Assembly: GCA_001312405.1 (NCBI GenBank)
Contig: BBDR01000011.1
Location: 62,001 to 126,000 of the forward strand
Source: Clostridium sp. NkU-1
GTDB lineage: Bacteria > Bacillota_A > Clostridia > Lachnospirales > Lachnospiraceae
Direction: 5' to 3'
Length of the DNA: 64,000 nucleotides
Position numbers and translations under genes: made by a program
Notes under the pieces: model-generated
The model's input: the letters and a program-made list of their open reading frames with translations, nothing else
Told to the model about the DNA's origin: nothing
Database searches by the model: none
Shown: positions 1 to 9,082 of the stretch, piece by piece
Position numbering within the stretch: the stretch's first letter is position 1
Layout of the letters: every line of letters begins with the position of its first letter

Positions 1-121
1 AGTGGATGATGTGGTGACAAAAGAACATATGGAAGAGGCATTTGGAGTAAAGGTCCTGATCAGTGAAATTGAAGAAGAAGGGCATTGCTTTAAATCCGTA
101 ACAGCCCTGGCGCTGACCTGA
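1..121 (+). CDS. C-terminal end of an ABC transporter ATPase (partial)
   Basis: An open frame enters from the left edge (codons from base 2) and stops at TGA 119-121. The 39 visible residues include EEAFGVKVLISE and GHCFKSVTAL. This resembles the tail that follows the ATPase core in FecE/BtuD-type importers of iron-siderophores or cobalamin. Walker A, signature and Walker B motifs lie outside the window, so the family call rests only on the tail. The TGA overlaps an ATG at 121, but the following frame looks like a remnant rather than an operon partner. Confidence 0.4.
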   Translation, partial: VDDVVTKEHMEEAFGVKVLISEIEEEGHCFKSVTALALT

Positions 122-264
122 TGGATAGATGGGGCAGATCAGATCCCGGTAAGGAATGCAACATGCTGGAAGAGGACGGGGCAGAAGTAACCTGTCAGGA
201 CAGTATGGCTGCTTTTGTGATTCAACCTTATGAAATCAAAACATGGAAGGTTAGGTTCCGGTAA
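121..264 (+). pseudogene. C-terminal remnant, possibly GH38 alpha-mannosidase
   Basis: A 47-codon frame ends at TAA 262-264. Its end, FVIQPYEIKTWKVRF, resembles the last beta-strand of GH38 alpha-mannosidases, which commonly close with a P-(F/Y)-E-I-K-T-(F/W) motif. Nothing before it looks like the rest of such an enzyme, which is normally several hundred residues long. It is therefore a fragment, left by a deletion or an assembly join. From 265 to about 447 I see no gene: a frame beginning at 341 (MNEKFIALVNKYTIKP) has no convincing family. Confidence 0.3.
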
Positions 265-436
265 TCCTGTTTTTCAGGCGGAAGCAGCAGGCTTTTTAAA
301 GTCTCTGCTTTGGCCTGCTTGTGGTGGGAAAAGCAAACGTATGAATGAGAAATTCATTGCATTAGTCAATAAGTATACCATTAAGCCTATTGACAGGGAG
401 TGGATTTTAAAATATGCTGTTAAGTGTAACATAATA

Positions 437-480
437 TTTAACCGAATCAAGTGGCGGAGCAGATTGCGAATATCTGCTTG
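437..480 (+). repeat. Short dispersed repeat 1, copy A (weak)
   Basis: TTTAACCGAAT at 437-447, then AAGT and TTGCGAATATCTGCTT (464-479), resembles copies at 6468 and 35594 in the same order and spacing. The right half is also transketolase coding sequence, so part of the match may be chance. I give it less weight than the other two copies. Confidence 0.3.
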
Positions 481-578
481 GCGAAGATCGGTGTACAGGA
501 CCGATTCAGCCAGTCCGGAAAGCCAGAAGAGCTTCCTGTGAATACGGACTGAGTGGGAAACAGGTATATATCAGATAA
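448..578 (+). pseudogene. Transketolase C-terminal remnant
   Basis: Translation from 448 gives QVAEQIANICLAKIGVQDRF followed by SQSGKPEEL, then, after a one-base frame change near 538, EYGLSGKQVYIR and TAA 576-578. This matches the extreme C-terminus of the transketolase C-terminal subunit (the VQDRFGQSG-like stretch and the YGLS helix). The thiamine-binding and pyrimidine-binding parts are missing. Its place just before a sugar-phosphate isomerase and a transaldolase-like gene fits a pentose-phosphate cluster whose first gene has been cut by a deletion or misassembly. Confidence 0.6.
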
Positions 579-594
579 AAGGAGTGTTGGAAGC

Positions 595-1234
595 ATGAGA
601 ATCGCTTTAATTAATGAGAACAGCCAGGCGGCTAAGAATGAATTGATTTACAACAGCTTAAAAAAAGGTTGCAGATTCAAAGGGTTATGTGGTGGATAAT
701 TATGGCATGTATTCCCCGGAGGACAGCAATTCCCTGACCTATGTACAGAACGGGATCCTTGCAGCCATTCTTTTAAACTCCGGTGCAGCGGATTATGTGG
801 TTACCGGATGCGGAACCGGCGAAGGTGCCATGCTGGCCTTAAACAGCTTCCCAGGCGTAATCTGCGGCCACGTGTGCGATCCAAGTGACGGCTACATGTT
901 TGCACAGATCAATGACGGCAATGCGATCTCCATGCCGTTTGCAAAGGGCTTTGGCTGGGGTGCAGAGCTGAATTTGGAATATACATTTGAAAAGTTATTC
1001 TCTGAAGCAAGCGGACAGGGCTACCCAAGAGAGAGAGCCATTCCGGAGCAGAGAAATAAGAAAATCTTAGATGTGGTAAGAGAAAATAACTTAAAGGATA
1101 TCCTGACCTGCTTAAAGGGACTTGACCAGGAGCTGGTAAAGGGAGCCGTTGGCGGCGAGAAGTTTGGAGAGCTGTTCTTCGCAAACTGCAAGGATGAATC
1201 CATTGCCGAATATGTAAAGAGCCTGCTGGCATAG
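595..1234 (+). CDS. RpiB/LacA/LacB family sugar-phosphate isomerase
   Basis: The product, about 212 residues, begins MRIALINENSQAAKNELIY at ATG 595, 11 bases after AGGAG (579-583). It carries TGCGTGEGAMLALN, the phosphate-binding glycine loop of RpiB/LacA isomerases, which interconvert aldose and ketose phosphates such as ribose-5-P/ribulose-5-P or galactose-6-P/tagatose-6-P. One extra A in the run at 660-666 breaks the frame after residue 22. The rest reads cleanly to TAG 1232-1234. The C-terminal extension of about 60 residues is typical of the longer members rather than minimal RpiB. The transketolase fragment upstream and aldolase downstream suggest pentose or sugar-phosphate interconversion; the exact substrate is unknown. 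Confidence 0.85.
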
Positions 1235-1319
1235 GAGTTACCTTAAGCTTTAATGGGGAGAAAAATGAATTTTCAAAGCTGGTTACTTATTAACAAATAA
1301 ATATATAAGGAGAAGTGCT

Positions 1320-1973
1320 ATGAGATTTTTTTATTGATACAGCAAATACGGAAGATGTAAAGAAAGCAAACGACATGGGTATTATCTGCGGTGTTACCAC
1401 GAATCCTTCCCTGATTGCAAAAGAGGGACGGGATTTTGTTGAAGTCATTAAAGAAATTGCATCCATCGTGGATGGACCCATCAGCGGAGAAGTAAAAGCG
1501 ACAACCGAAGATGCAGAAGACATGATCGCAGAAGGCCGTGAAATCGCAGCGATCCATCCCAATATGGTTGTAAAAATCCCTATGACCGTGGAAGGCTGAA
1601 AGCCGTTAAGGTATTGACCGCAGAAGGAATCAGGACCAATGTGACACTGGTGTTTTCTGCCGCTCAGGCACTTTTGGCTGCCCGTGCAGGCGCGACCTAT
1701 GTTTCACCGTTTTTAGGCCGTCTGGATGACATTTCCATGCCTGGTATTGACTTGATCTGTGATATCATGGATATTTTTAATGAACACGGAATTGAGACAG
1801 AAATCATTGCAGCCAGTGTCCGCAGCCCCATCCATGTCATTGACTGTGCAAAGGCAGGAGCCGACATTGCTACCGTACCTTACAGTGTACTAATGCAGAT
1901 GGTAAAGCACCCGCTGACTGATCAGGGAATTGAGAAATTTAAGGCGGATTATAAGGCAGTATTTGGTGAATAA
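1320..1973 (+). CDS. fsa: Fructose-6-phosphate aldolase / transaldolase-like protein
   Basis: The reconstructed protein (about 217 residues) reads [20 protein letters not shown], then [13 protein letters not shown], the conserved strand of the small transaldolase/Fsa (MipB/TalC) family. The Schiff-base lysine lies in VVKIPMT and the later motif [12 protein letters not shown] is also present. It should catalyse transfer or cleavage of dihydroxyacetone units in the pentose-phosphate route. Two breaks are visible: an extra T in the run at 1326-1332 directly after the start, and a missing C near 1596 (GGCTGAAA for GGCCTGAAA). A ribosome binding site AGGAGAAG precedes ATG 1320. A terminator follows, so the isomerase and aldolase likely form one transcript. 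Confidence 0.88.
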
Positions 1974-1985
1974 TCAGTTGGTTAT

Positions 1986-2016
1986 GGCGAAGTCTTTTCA
2001 GGCTTCGCCTTTTTCT
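1986..2016 (+). terminator. Rho-independent terminator after the fsa gene
   Basis: GGCGAAG (1986-1992) pairs with CTTCGCC (2003-2009) across a ten-base loop and is followed by TTTTTCTTTTT. The rest of the stretch from 2017 to 2283 shows no gene. Confidence 0.85.
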
Positions 2017-2283
2017 TTTTCTATTTCCTGATTCAGTGCAGCGAGGGGGACAATCTAAAATCTGAATCAGGACCTGCACAGCTCAGTCTTGTTGCGTTCT
2101 AAAAACGGCCGCAAAGGATCAGGAACATAACTTTCTGCAAATTCATGGAAAATAAAAGGGTTATCTAAAAAAATAACTTGAAATAACCGGTACAGAAAAA
2201 TATAATAACAGTATCAACGGATGATCGTAATCGTTGCAATACTTGAAGCGGAAATGTAAGAATGCACACATGAAGGAGCAGGA

Positions 2284-2863
2284 ATGAAACATGAGATACT
2301 TGCAAAGGAACACTGCCCATACTGCAAAAGACATTGTTCTTTAAAAGATCCCCATTGCGGAAAGGGAAAAGCATTGGCGGAGAAGAAGAAAAAGGAAGAA
2401 AAGAAGGGAAAAGAAGAAAGAAAGGATCCGGTCACAGGGCTGGAAACAGATGATTGGATTAATATTCAGTCTGAAATCAGGCTGCTGCGCCTTTGCCAGA
2501 CCGGCTGCCGGCTGCTGCCGGACCAGAAAGCAGGAAAGCAGGGCGGGAAAGCGGTCAGGCTTTATATTATGGCTGTATTGGCAGAAAAAGGCGGCCTGAC
2601 ACAAAAGGAGCTTAAGGAAAATTCCGGGCTGCATTTCAGGGAACTGGAAGAGGCTTTACATAAGCTGGAGAAAAAAAAGGCTGGGTCAGCCGGAAGCAGG
2701 ACGAAGGAAAAGAAAAAAAAGGTGTCTTTGACTGGTAAGGGGCTGGAGGCGGCCAAAGAACATATGGGGGACTGGAAGAGAGGGCATGACTCTGTTTTTT
2801 TCCCCGCTTACTGAGGAAGAAAAAGGTTTTCTTGAACATATCCTGAAAAAAATCCTGCAGTGA
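2284..2863 (+). CDS. Cys-motif protein with MarR-like winged-helix domain
   Basis: The N-terminus has a compact cluster, CPYCKRHCSLKDPHC (residues 11-25), that could bind a metal. A lysine-rich linker follows, then a helix-turn-helix region (LTQKELKENSGLHFRELEEAL). The expected wing reads GWVSRKQDEG and KVSLTGKG if the A-runs at 2671-2678 and 2713-2720 each have a length error; as given, 16 residues are in the wrong frame. A further extra T at 2795-2801 hides the true end, SPLTEEEKGFLEHILKKIL, stopping at TGA 2861-2863. The fold resembles MarR regulators, but a MarR protein with this Cys-rich head is unusual. Its target is unknown; it stands alone before the membrane protein and secDF. Confidence 0.65.
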
Positions 2864-2996
2864 ACAAACTCCGCCGTGAATATGGCAATTTCCATAAGGC
2901 AGGGTTGTGTTTCGGGAAAAATTGTAGTACAATGCAACAGGATATCATCCGATTATTATGTTTTTTTATGATGCGGCTGCCGCAGGAGGATTACCA

Positions 2997-3425
2997 TTGA
3001 GATATCAGGTAAAGAAAACCAGGTCTGTCAGTTGGATACTGGCATTATTTTGTTGCATTGCTTTACTTTTGGGAGAATTAAATGCGCTGGGCATGGACTG
3101 GAATCCGGTCCGGGCATGTTTGGTTTTAACACAGGCCCTGCCAAAGGGATATGCCCATCCGGGAAAGAATGATGCAGTGGCCGGATTTCCAGGGGCCTTG
3201 GAGGAAGAAGCTGGGAGTGAAACCCTGGTTGATACCTGGAGCAGGCTCGTGGTCGGAAACTTGCCCTTAAAGTATCTGGCGGCCAGGGAATTTTTCCTGT
3301 TTGTCCCGCTTATTTTATGGTCGGAACGAACCATGCTGATGAAGGAGGGGTATGCCGGCAGAAAGTATCTGATCAGGTACATCCATGATTCGGATGGTGA
3401 GAAAGGAGTAAGGGCAGGATTTTAA
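2997..3425 (+). CDS. Unknown protein with hydrophobic N-terminal segment
   Basis: I chose TTG 2997 because AGGAGG (2984-2989) sits seven bases before it; the longer frame from 2958 has no such site. The protein (142 residues) starts LRYQVKKTRSVSWILALF and has one clear membrane segment at about residues 11-30, then a mainly soluble part with LVVGNLPLKYLAAREFF and a second hydrophobic stretch, FFLFVPLILW. I do not recognise the family. It ends 36 bases before secDF and may be co-transcribed with it. The cysteine pair CC in the membrane segment is the only distinctive residue pattern. Confidence 0.5.
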   Translation: MRYQVKKTRSVSWILALFCCIALLLGELNALGMDWNPVRACLVLTQALPKGYAHPGKNDAVAGFPGALEEEAGSETLVDTWSRLVVGNLPLKYLAAREFFLFVPLILWSERTMLMKEGYAGRKYLIRYIHDSDGEKGVRAGF

Positions 3426-3461
3426 AATAATTAAAATATTAACAAGAAAAGAGGATTACCT

Positions 3462-5650
3462 ATGAAACCAGGAAAGAAAATGTTTGCTGCAATTTTAGTG
3501 GTAATTGCAGCTCTCGTTTATGTTGGGGCATTTGGGGCCGGAAGCAGTATTAAGGGCGTACGTGAAATGCGCTACGGCATCGATATCCGCGGAGGCGTGG
3601 AGGCAGTATTTGAACCTCAGGGGCTTGACCGCAGCCCATCGGAAAAGGAGCTTGAGACAGCCAGACAGGTCATTGAGACCCGTATGGATAACCAGAATAT
3701 CGTTGACCGTGAGGTGACTGTGGATAAAAACGGAGGATATATCATCGTTCGTTTCCCATGGAAATCTGGGGAGACCAATTTTAACCCGGAAGAGGCCATT
3801 GCGGAATTAGGAGAAATGGCTGAGCTTACGTTCCGGGATCCTGATGGAAATGTGCTGATTCAGGGAAAAGACGTGCAGAATGCAGCACCTGAGACAGCAA
3901 ATAACAACGGAATCAAAAGCTATCAGGTAGCTCTTAGCTTTAACCCAGAAGGCTCCAGGCTGTTTGAAGAAGCGACTGGAAAGCTGATCGGAAAGCGGAT
4001 GAGCATTTACATGGATCAGGATCTGATCTCCAGCCCCACAGTACAGACCAAGATATCAGGCGGGCAGGCAGTTATTACAGGAATGGAAGATTATGATGAT
4101 GCAAAGAATCTGGCTGAGAAGATCAATGCAGGTTCTCTTCCATTTTCCCTTAAGACCACCAATTTCTCCACCATAAGCCCATCCCTTGGAAACAATGCTT
4201 TGGGGATTATGGTATATGCGGGAATGGCTGCGTTTTTAGTAATCTGTTTGTTTATGCTGGTATTTTACAAGCTGCCAGGCGCTGTTGCATGTGTCACCCT
4301 GGTCCTGCAGACGGTTCTCCAGATGCTTGCCGTCTCTATTCCACAGTATACACTGACTCTTCCGGGTATCGCCGGTATTATCCTGACCATAGGTATGGCG
4401 GTGGATACGAATATTATTATTTCAGAACGTATATCGGACGAGCTGAAAAAGGGCATTTCCGTGAAAGGCGCGGTACTCACCGGATATAAAAATGCTTTTT
4501 CCTCTGTTTTAGACGGAAATGTTACTACAGCCATTGTTGCAGTGATCCTGATGTTTTTAGGTTCAGGTACCATGCTCAGCTTTGGTTATACCTTATTGAT
4601 CGGTATGATCGTCAACCTTTTGGTGGGCGTTTCTGTTTCCAAGCAGCTTTTGTTATCCCTTGTTCAGTATGATCCATGGCGTGATGAGAAATGGTTCCGG
4701 ATCAGAAAAGATAAAAAAATCATACCATTCTATCAGAAGAAATATATTTTTGGAATCATCTCCGGACTGATTTTCCTTTCCGGAATTATTGGCTGCTTTG
4801 TTTTCGGAGTAAAGCTGGATACCCAGTTTACCGGAGGCGCAGTGTTAAGCTATTCCGTATCAGACGAGGCGGATACAGGTAAGATCCAGGCTGCTATTGA
4901 GAAGCAGACAAACCGTCCGGTTACGGTTCAGATCAAGGAAGATAACATGACGGGGCTTAAAAGGCTTTCCGTCACCCTTGCAGGAAATGCGGGTATGTCT
5001 CCGGAAGACCAGAAGAATCTGACGGATGCCATCAACAGTACTTCTGACAAGGTAGATGCAAAGCTGTCGGAGACCTATGTGGTTGAACCTTATATCGGAG
5101 CAAAGGCGCTAAAGAACGCAGTGGTTGCCATTGTACTGTCCCTGCTTTTCATTGTAGTCTATGTCTGGATCCGTTTTTCCGCTATATCCGCCTTCCGGCA
5201 GGAGTTACTGCAATGGTCGCACTGGTCCATGATGTGATTGTGGTGTTCTTTGCATTCGTGCTGTTCCAGATTCCGTTAAACGATGCCTTTGTGGCAGTAG
5301 TTCTTACGATTATCGGTTATTCTATCAATGATACCATTGTTATCTATGACCGGATCCGTGAGAACAGGAAGAAGGATTCCAAGATGCCTGTGGATGAGCT
5401 GGTAAATATCAGTACCTCCCAAACCCTTGGAAGATCCATTAATACTTCCTGTACGACGGGAATCTGCGTGCTTATTATTCTGGGGGCTTCAGTCTACTTC
5501 CAGATCGGCTCTATTTTAGAATTCTCACTTCCAATGTTCTTTGGTATCCTGACCGGATGCTACTCCTCCATTTGCGTGGCAGGTACGCTCTGGGCTATGT
5601 GGGAAAAGAAAAAGGAAAAAAAAGTAAAAGGTGTTTTTTTAAGCCTTTAA
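3462..5650 (+). CDS. secDF: Protein translocase subunit SecDF (fused)
   Basis: SecD and SecF are encoded as one polypeptide of about 729 residues, as in many Firmicutes; it uses the proton gradient to complete secretion through SecYEG. The N-terminal membrane helix (KMFAAILVVIAALVYVGAF) is followed by the SecD motif YGIDIRGGVEAVF, the P1 domain, and the TM4 segment GMAVDTNIIISERI. The SecF half begins near residue 430 with FGVKLDTQFTGGAVLSY and contains IGYSINDTIVIYDRIREN. A missing C near 5197 (TTCCGG for TTCCCGG) splits the frame between AISAF and PAGVTAMVALVHD; a methionine at 5213 is not a true start. A strong terminator follows. Confidence 0.95.
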
Positions 5651-5651
5651 A

Positions 5652-5700
5652 GGCCGTTGCTTTGTCACTGGGAATCAGAGGCAAAGCAGCGGCTTTTTTC
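5652..5700 (+). terminator. Terminator after secDF
   Basis: GGCCGTTGCTTTG pairs with CAAAGCAGCGGC and is followed by TTTTTT. The stem is long and GC-rich and starts two bases after the secDF stop. Confidence 0.9.
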
Positions 5701-5835
5701 TTGGAAAGTGATCAGAGCCTTTGCCAGATGGGACTATTGTCAGACGTTATCAGAAATAAAATATTCTTATTACACCATTGAATAATATGGTAAAAGATGT
5801 TAGAATATAATAAATCATTTTTATGGAGGTGTTCA

Positions 5836-5913
5836 ATGCAAAAGTAAGGATGTCCGGACGATTGGACATGCCTGATCTGCGGTTTTGAGAAAGATGCATT
5901 CAATGCAATCTGA
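5836..5913 (+). pseudogene. Truncated rubredoxin (first Cys knuckle missing)
   Basis: After TTATGGAGGTG and ATG 5836 the reading MQK is followed at once by TAA, then GCPDDWTCLICGFEKDAF in the same frame to TGA 5911-5913. CPDDWTCxICGxxKDxF is the second half of rubredoxin, with the second CxxC iron knuckle. The first half (normally a CxxCGY motif) is absent. The gene has an internal deletion of roughly 20 codons or a matching assembly loss. It sits before ferritin, where a rubredoxin for oxygen or iron stress would make sense. Confidence 0.6.
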
Positions 5914-5959
5914 CAGAAAATGATCAATAGAAAAACAGAGAAAAAGGAGGGCGAAGGTT

Positions 5960-6472
5960 TTGTTAAATAAAGAAATTGTAGCGAAGATAAACAAACAGAT
6001 TAATTTTGAACTGTATTCGGCATATATCTATCTGGACATATCCAACTATTATGCAGATAGTAATTTAAACGGTTTTGCGAACTGGTTTAAGATTCAGACT
6101 CAGGAAGAGCGGGATCATGCCATGCTCTTTATGAATTATTTACTTAACAATGGCGAAAAGGTTGTACTGGAAGATATTAAAGCTCCTGATTTTGTTTACA
6201 CGGATTTCCGCCAGCCGGCTATGACCGCCTATGAACATGAGGTGAAGGTAACGGCTTCCATTCATGATATTTACGGAGCCGCTTATGAATTAAAAGATTT
6301 CCGTACCATGCAGTTTCTCGACTGGTTTGTAAAAGAACAGAATGAAGAGGAAAAAAATACGGATGAGATTATAAAGAGATATGATCTATTTGGAAATGAT
6401 GCAAAAGGATTGTATTTACTGGATACGGAGTTAGCGGCAAGGGTCTATACACCGCCCTCTCTTGTAATTTAA
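5960..6472 (+). CDS. ftnA: Ferritin
   Basis: A 170-residue non-haem ferritin that oxidises and stores Fe(II) as a mineral core in a 24-subunit shell. Ferroxidase-site residues are visible: E in NFELYSAYIYLD (residue 17), EERDHA (E50 and H53 region), and the later EQNEEEKNTDEI. The start is TTG 5960, ten bases after AGGAGG (5945-5950); no ATG lies in a better place. The gene is intact. Its neighbours (truncated rubredoxin, and elsewhere FprA and feo genes) fit iron handling under oxygen exposure in an anaerobe. Confidence 0.93.
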   Translation: MLNKEIVAKINKQINFELYSAYIYLDISNYYADSNLNGFANWFKIQTQEERDHAMLFMNYLLNNGEKVVLEDIKAPDFVYTDFRQPAMTAYEHEVKVTASIHDIYGAAYELKDFRTMQFLDWFVKEQNEEEKNTDEIIKRYDLFGNDAKGLYLLDTELAARVYTPPSLVI

Positions 6473-6510
6473 CCGAATGAAGTAAGGCCGCGGGTTGCAA
6501 ATATCCGTTT
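6468..6510 (+). repeat. Short dispersed repeat 1, copy B
   Basis: TTTAACCGAAT (6468-6478), GGCCGCG and TTGCAAATATCCGTTT recur in the same order at 35594-35654. This copy contains the ferritin stop codon itself (TAA 6470-6472), so it lies at the very 3' end of the gene. Confidence 0.5.
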
Positions 6511-6664
6511 AACTCTCTATGGGATCATAACTATAATGCGAAAGAAGAGCAGTCTCTGCCATGATAGAAACAGTATATCATGGCGGGGAATGCTTTTTTT
6601 CATTTTTGCCGTAAAATGCTGCGGCTGTTTTAGGAAAGATCTGGACAAAGGGGGAAAGATATTC

Positions 6665-7592
6665 ATGGGAAAACAAAGGGAAAAGGTAGAATTCCGCTAC
6701 TATGCGATTCCAGAGTCAGAAGTGGTACTGGCTCTATTGGGAGAGGACTGGATCAGGGAATATGGGAGGGGTATTAAGTACCTTCATTTTCACGATCTTA
6801 TGGAAATAGGATATTGCCACTGGGGGGACGGTGAGGTGGTATTGGGTCAGGAACGTCTTCCTTTTTCCGGCCATTCTATAATGATTGTACCTCCAAGGCT
6901 TCCTCATAACACTGACAGTGCAGAGAGAACAAAGGCTTATTGGGAGTGGATCTACATTGATCTGGAAAAAACCGTGACCGAAGTATATGGCCATGATCCG
7001 GTACTCCAAAGGAGCCTGTTAAAGAGACTAAACAGGACCGGATACCTTTTGTCAGAGGAGAATCAGCCAGCCCTGTCCAGATTGGTTTTGGGGATCATAG
7101 AAGAATCCCGCCATAAAAAGCCTTATTACAAAGACAGCTTATGGGGGTATCTTTATGCCTTTGTTGTGGAGCTTTTACGGCTTTCCGATGATGAGGAACA
7201 GATTGCAGGGGGAAGAAACCGTGATTCCGTTTTAGCAGGTGCCCTGGATTATGTTGCCAGACATTATCGTCAGGAGATCAGAATAAACAGCCTGGCAGAG
7301 GCCTGCAGCATGAGCGAAGGCCATTTCCGCCGGGTTTTTGAAGAGGAAATGAATATGAAGCCTTTGGATTATATCAACCTGGTCCGGGTTCAAAGTGCTT
7401 GTGAGCTGCTGAAAAAAAACAAATAAATCCATGGAAGAGGTTGGAGAGGAATCGGGATTTGCTTCTATTTCTGCATTTAACCGGAATTTTCGAAAAATAT
7501 TAAATATCTCTCCTTATCAATGGAAGAAGTCGGAAGAAAATTATGAGGGAAGGTTGCTGCATTGTAAGATCAGCGCTCAAAAAGGCTGGTAA
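6665..7592 (+). CDS. AraC family transcriptional regulator (cupin plus HTH)
   Basis: I chose ATG 6665 (MGKQREKVEFRYY) because a purine-rich AAAGGGGGAAAG site precedes it; the longer frame from 6536 lacks one. The N-terminal half (residues 20-110) is a cupin sugar-sensing domain (GHSIMIVPPRLPHNT). The C-terminal 100 residues hold two helix-turn-helix motifs: INSLAEACSMSEGHFRRVFE and, after an extra A in the run at 7412-7419, KSMEEVGEESGFASISAFNR with NISPYQWKK. Without that extra base the protein runs to TAA 7590-7592. Placed just before a sugar ABC importer and a GH42 beta-galactosidase, it is probably their activator. Confidence 0.88.
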
Positions 7593-7741
7593 TAAGGAGA
7601 AATGATTGAATATGCGCTCTTTTTAATTGAATCTAAAGGCTTTAAATCAAAAATATCAGTATAATGGAGTTGTTGGAAATCTTTCGAAAGAAAAACAGAG
7701 TCATATGAGCCAATTTTTTATGAAAGAGGAGGAGTTTTGCT

Positions 7742-9051
7742 ATGAAGAGAAGAATCCCATCCATATTACTGGCCGGAGCCATGGTGGCTTCCCTAACAGC
7801 CTGCGGAAATTCCGGAACCACAGGGCAGAAGACAGGAGACGGGGCAAAAGCAGCAAACGAACTGACTGTCTGGTGCTGGGATCCGGCATTTAACATTTAT
7901 GCCATGGAGGAAGCGGCCAAGGTGTACCAGAAGGATCACCCGGATTTCAAGCTGAATGTAGTGGAGACACCCTGGGCTGATGTCCAGACCAAGCTGACAA
8001 CGGCGGCCACCTCCAAAAACCTGGATACACTTCCTGATATCCTGTTGATGCAGGACAATGCATTTCAGAAGAATGTAATCAGCTATCCCGATGCCTTTAA
8101 GGATCTGACCGGAAGCGGAATCGATTTCTCCAAGTTCCCAAATGCTAAAACTGCCTACTCAGTTGTGGAAGGAAAAAAATTACGGAGTTCCCTTTGACAA
8201 TGGAGCTGCGATTGCAGCCTATCGTACCGATGTGCTGAAAGAAGCCGGTTATACGGAAGCAGATTTTACAGACATTACCTGGAGCCAGTATCAGACTATG
8301 GGCGAGGATATCTTGGCAAAGACAGGAAAGCCTCTGTTATCCTGTACAGCCGGAGAGTCGGATCTGATCATGATCATGCTCCAGTCTGCAGGCGGAAGCC
8401 TCTTTGATAAGGACGGGAATCCCAGCATGGTTGGGAATGACAAGCTAAAAAAAGGTTATTGAAACCTATGTTTCCCTTGTTAAGAGCGGTGTACTTGTGG
8501 AAGTCAATGACTGGGATCAGTATGTTGGAACCATGACAAACAGCACTGTGGCGGGAACAATTAACGGCTGCTGGATCATGGCGAGCATTCAGACCGCAGA
8601 AGACCAGTCCGGTAATTGGGCGATTACCAATATACCGAAGCTTGAGGGAGTAGACGGGACAACCAATTATTCCAACAATGGCGGCTCCAGCTGGGCAGTA
8701 ACTGCTGGCAGCAAGAATCCGGAGCTGGCTGCGGATTTCCTATCAAAGACCTTTGCCGGAAGCGTTCCTTTCTATGAAACCATTCTTCCAAAATCCGGAG
8801 CACTGGCAACCTATCTTCCTGCAGCGGACAGTAAGGTTTATGGTGAGCCTCAGGAATTCTTTGGAGGAAAGCCGGTATATGCCCAGATCACAGAGTTTGC
8901 ATCAAAGGTTCCTTCCAATAATACAGGCGTTTATTATTATGAGGCCCGTGATGCGGTAGCAACAGCTATTACCCATGTAGTTACAGGAGCAGACATTGAT
9001 GCAGAGATTAAGACTGCAGAAGATACGGTTAAGTTTGCCATGGGTAAATAA
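7742..9051 (+). CDS. Sugar ABC transporter substrate-binding lipoprotein
   Basis: The N-terminus MKRRIPSILLAGAMVASLTAC has a type II signal peptide with lipobox LTAC, so the protein is anchored outside the membrane. The rest is a family 1 (CUT1) extracellular solute-binding fold: LTVWCWDPAFNIYAMEEAAK near the start, and GTINGCWIMASIQTAEDQSG in the ligand-binding half. Two extra A bases, in runs at 8173-8179 and 8447-8453, break the frame; the joined protein is about 436 residues. It forms an operon with the two permeases that follow and the GH42 enzyme, suggesting uptake of galactosides or related oligosaccharides. Confidence 0.92.
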
Positions 9052-9082
9052 AAATAAGAATAAGAGGGAGGAGGCATTTTTA

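Noticed and set aside
230..541. A 103-codon open frame near the left edge
   Set aside because: It crosses the remains of several genes in other frames and overlaps the transketolase tail; no protein family matches it.
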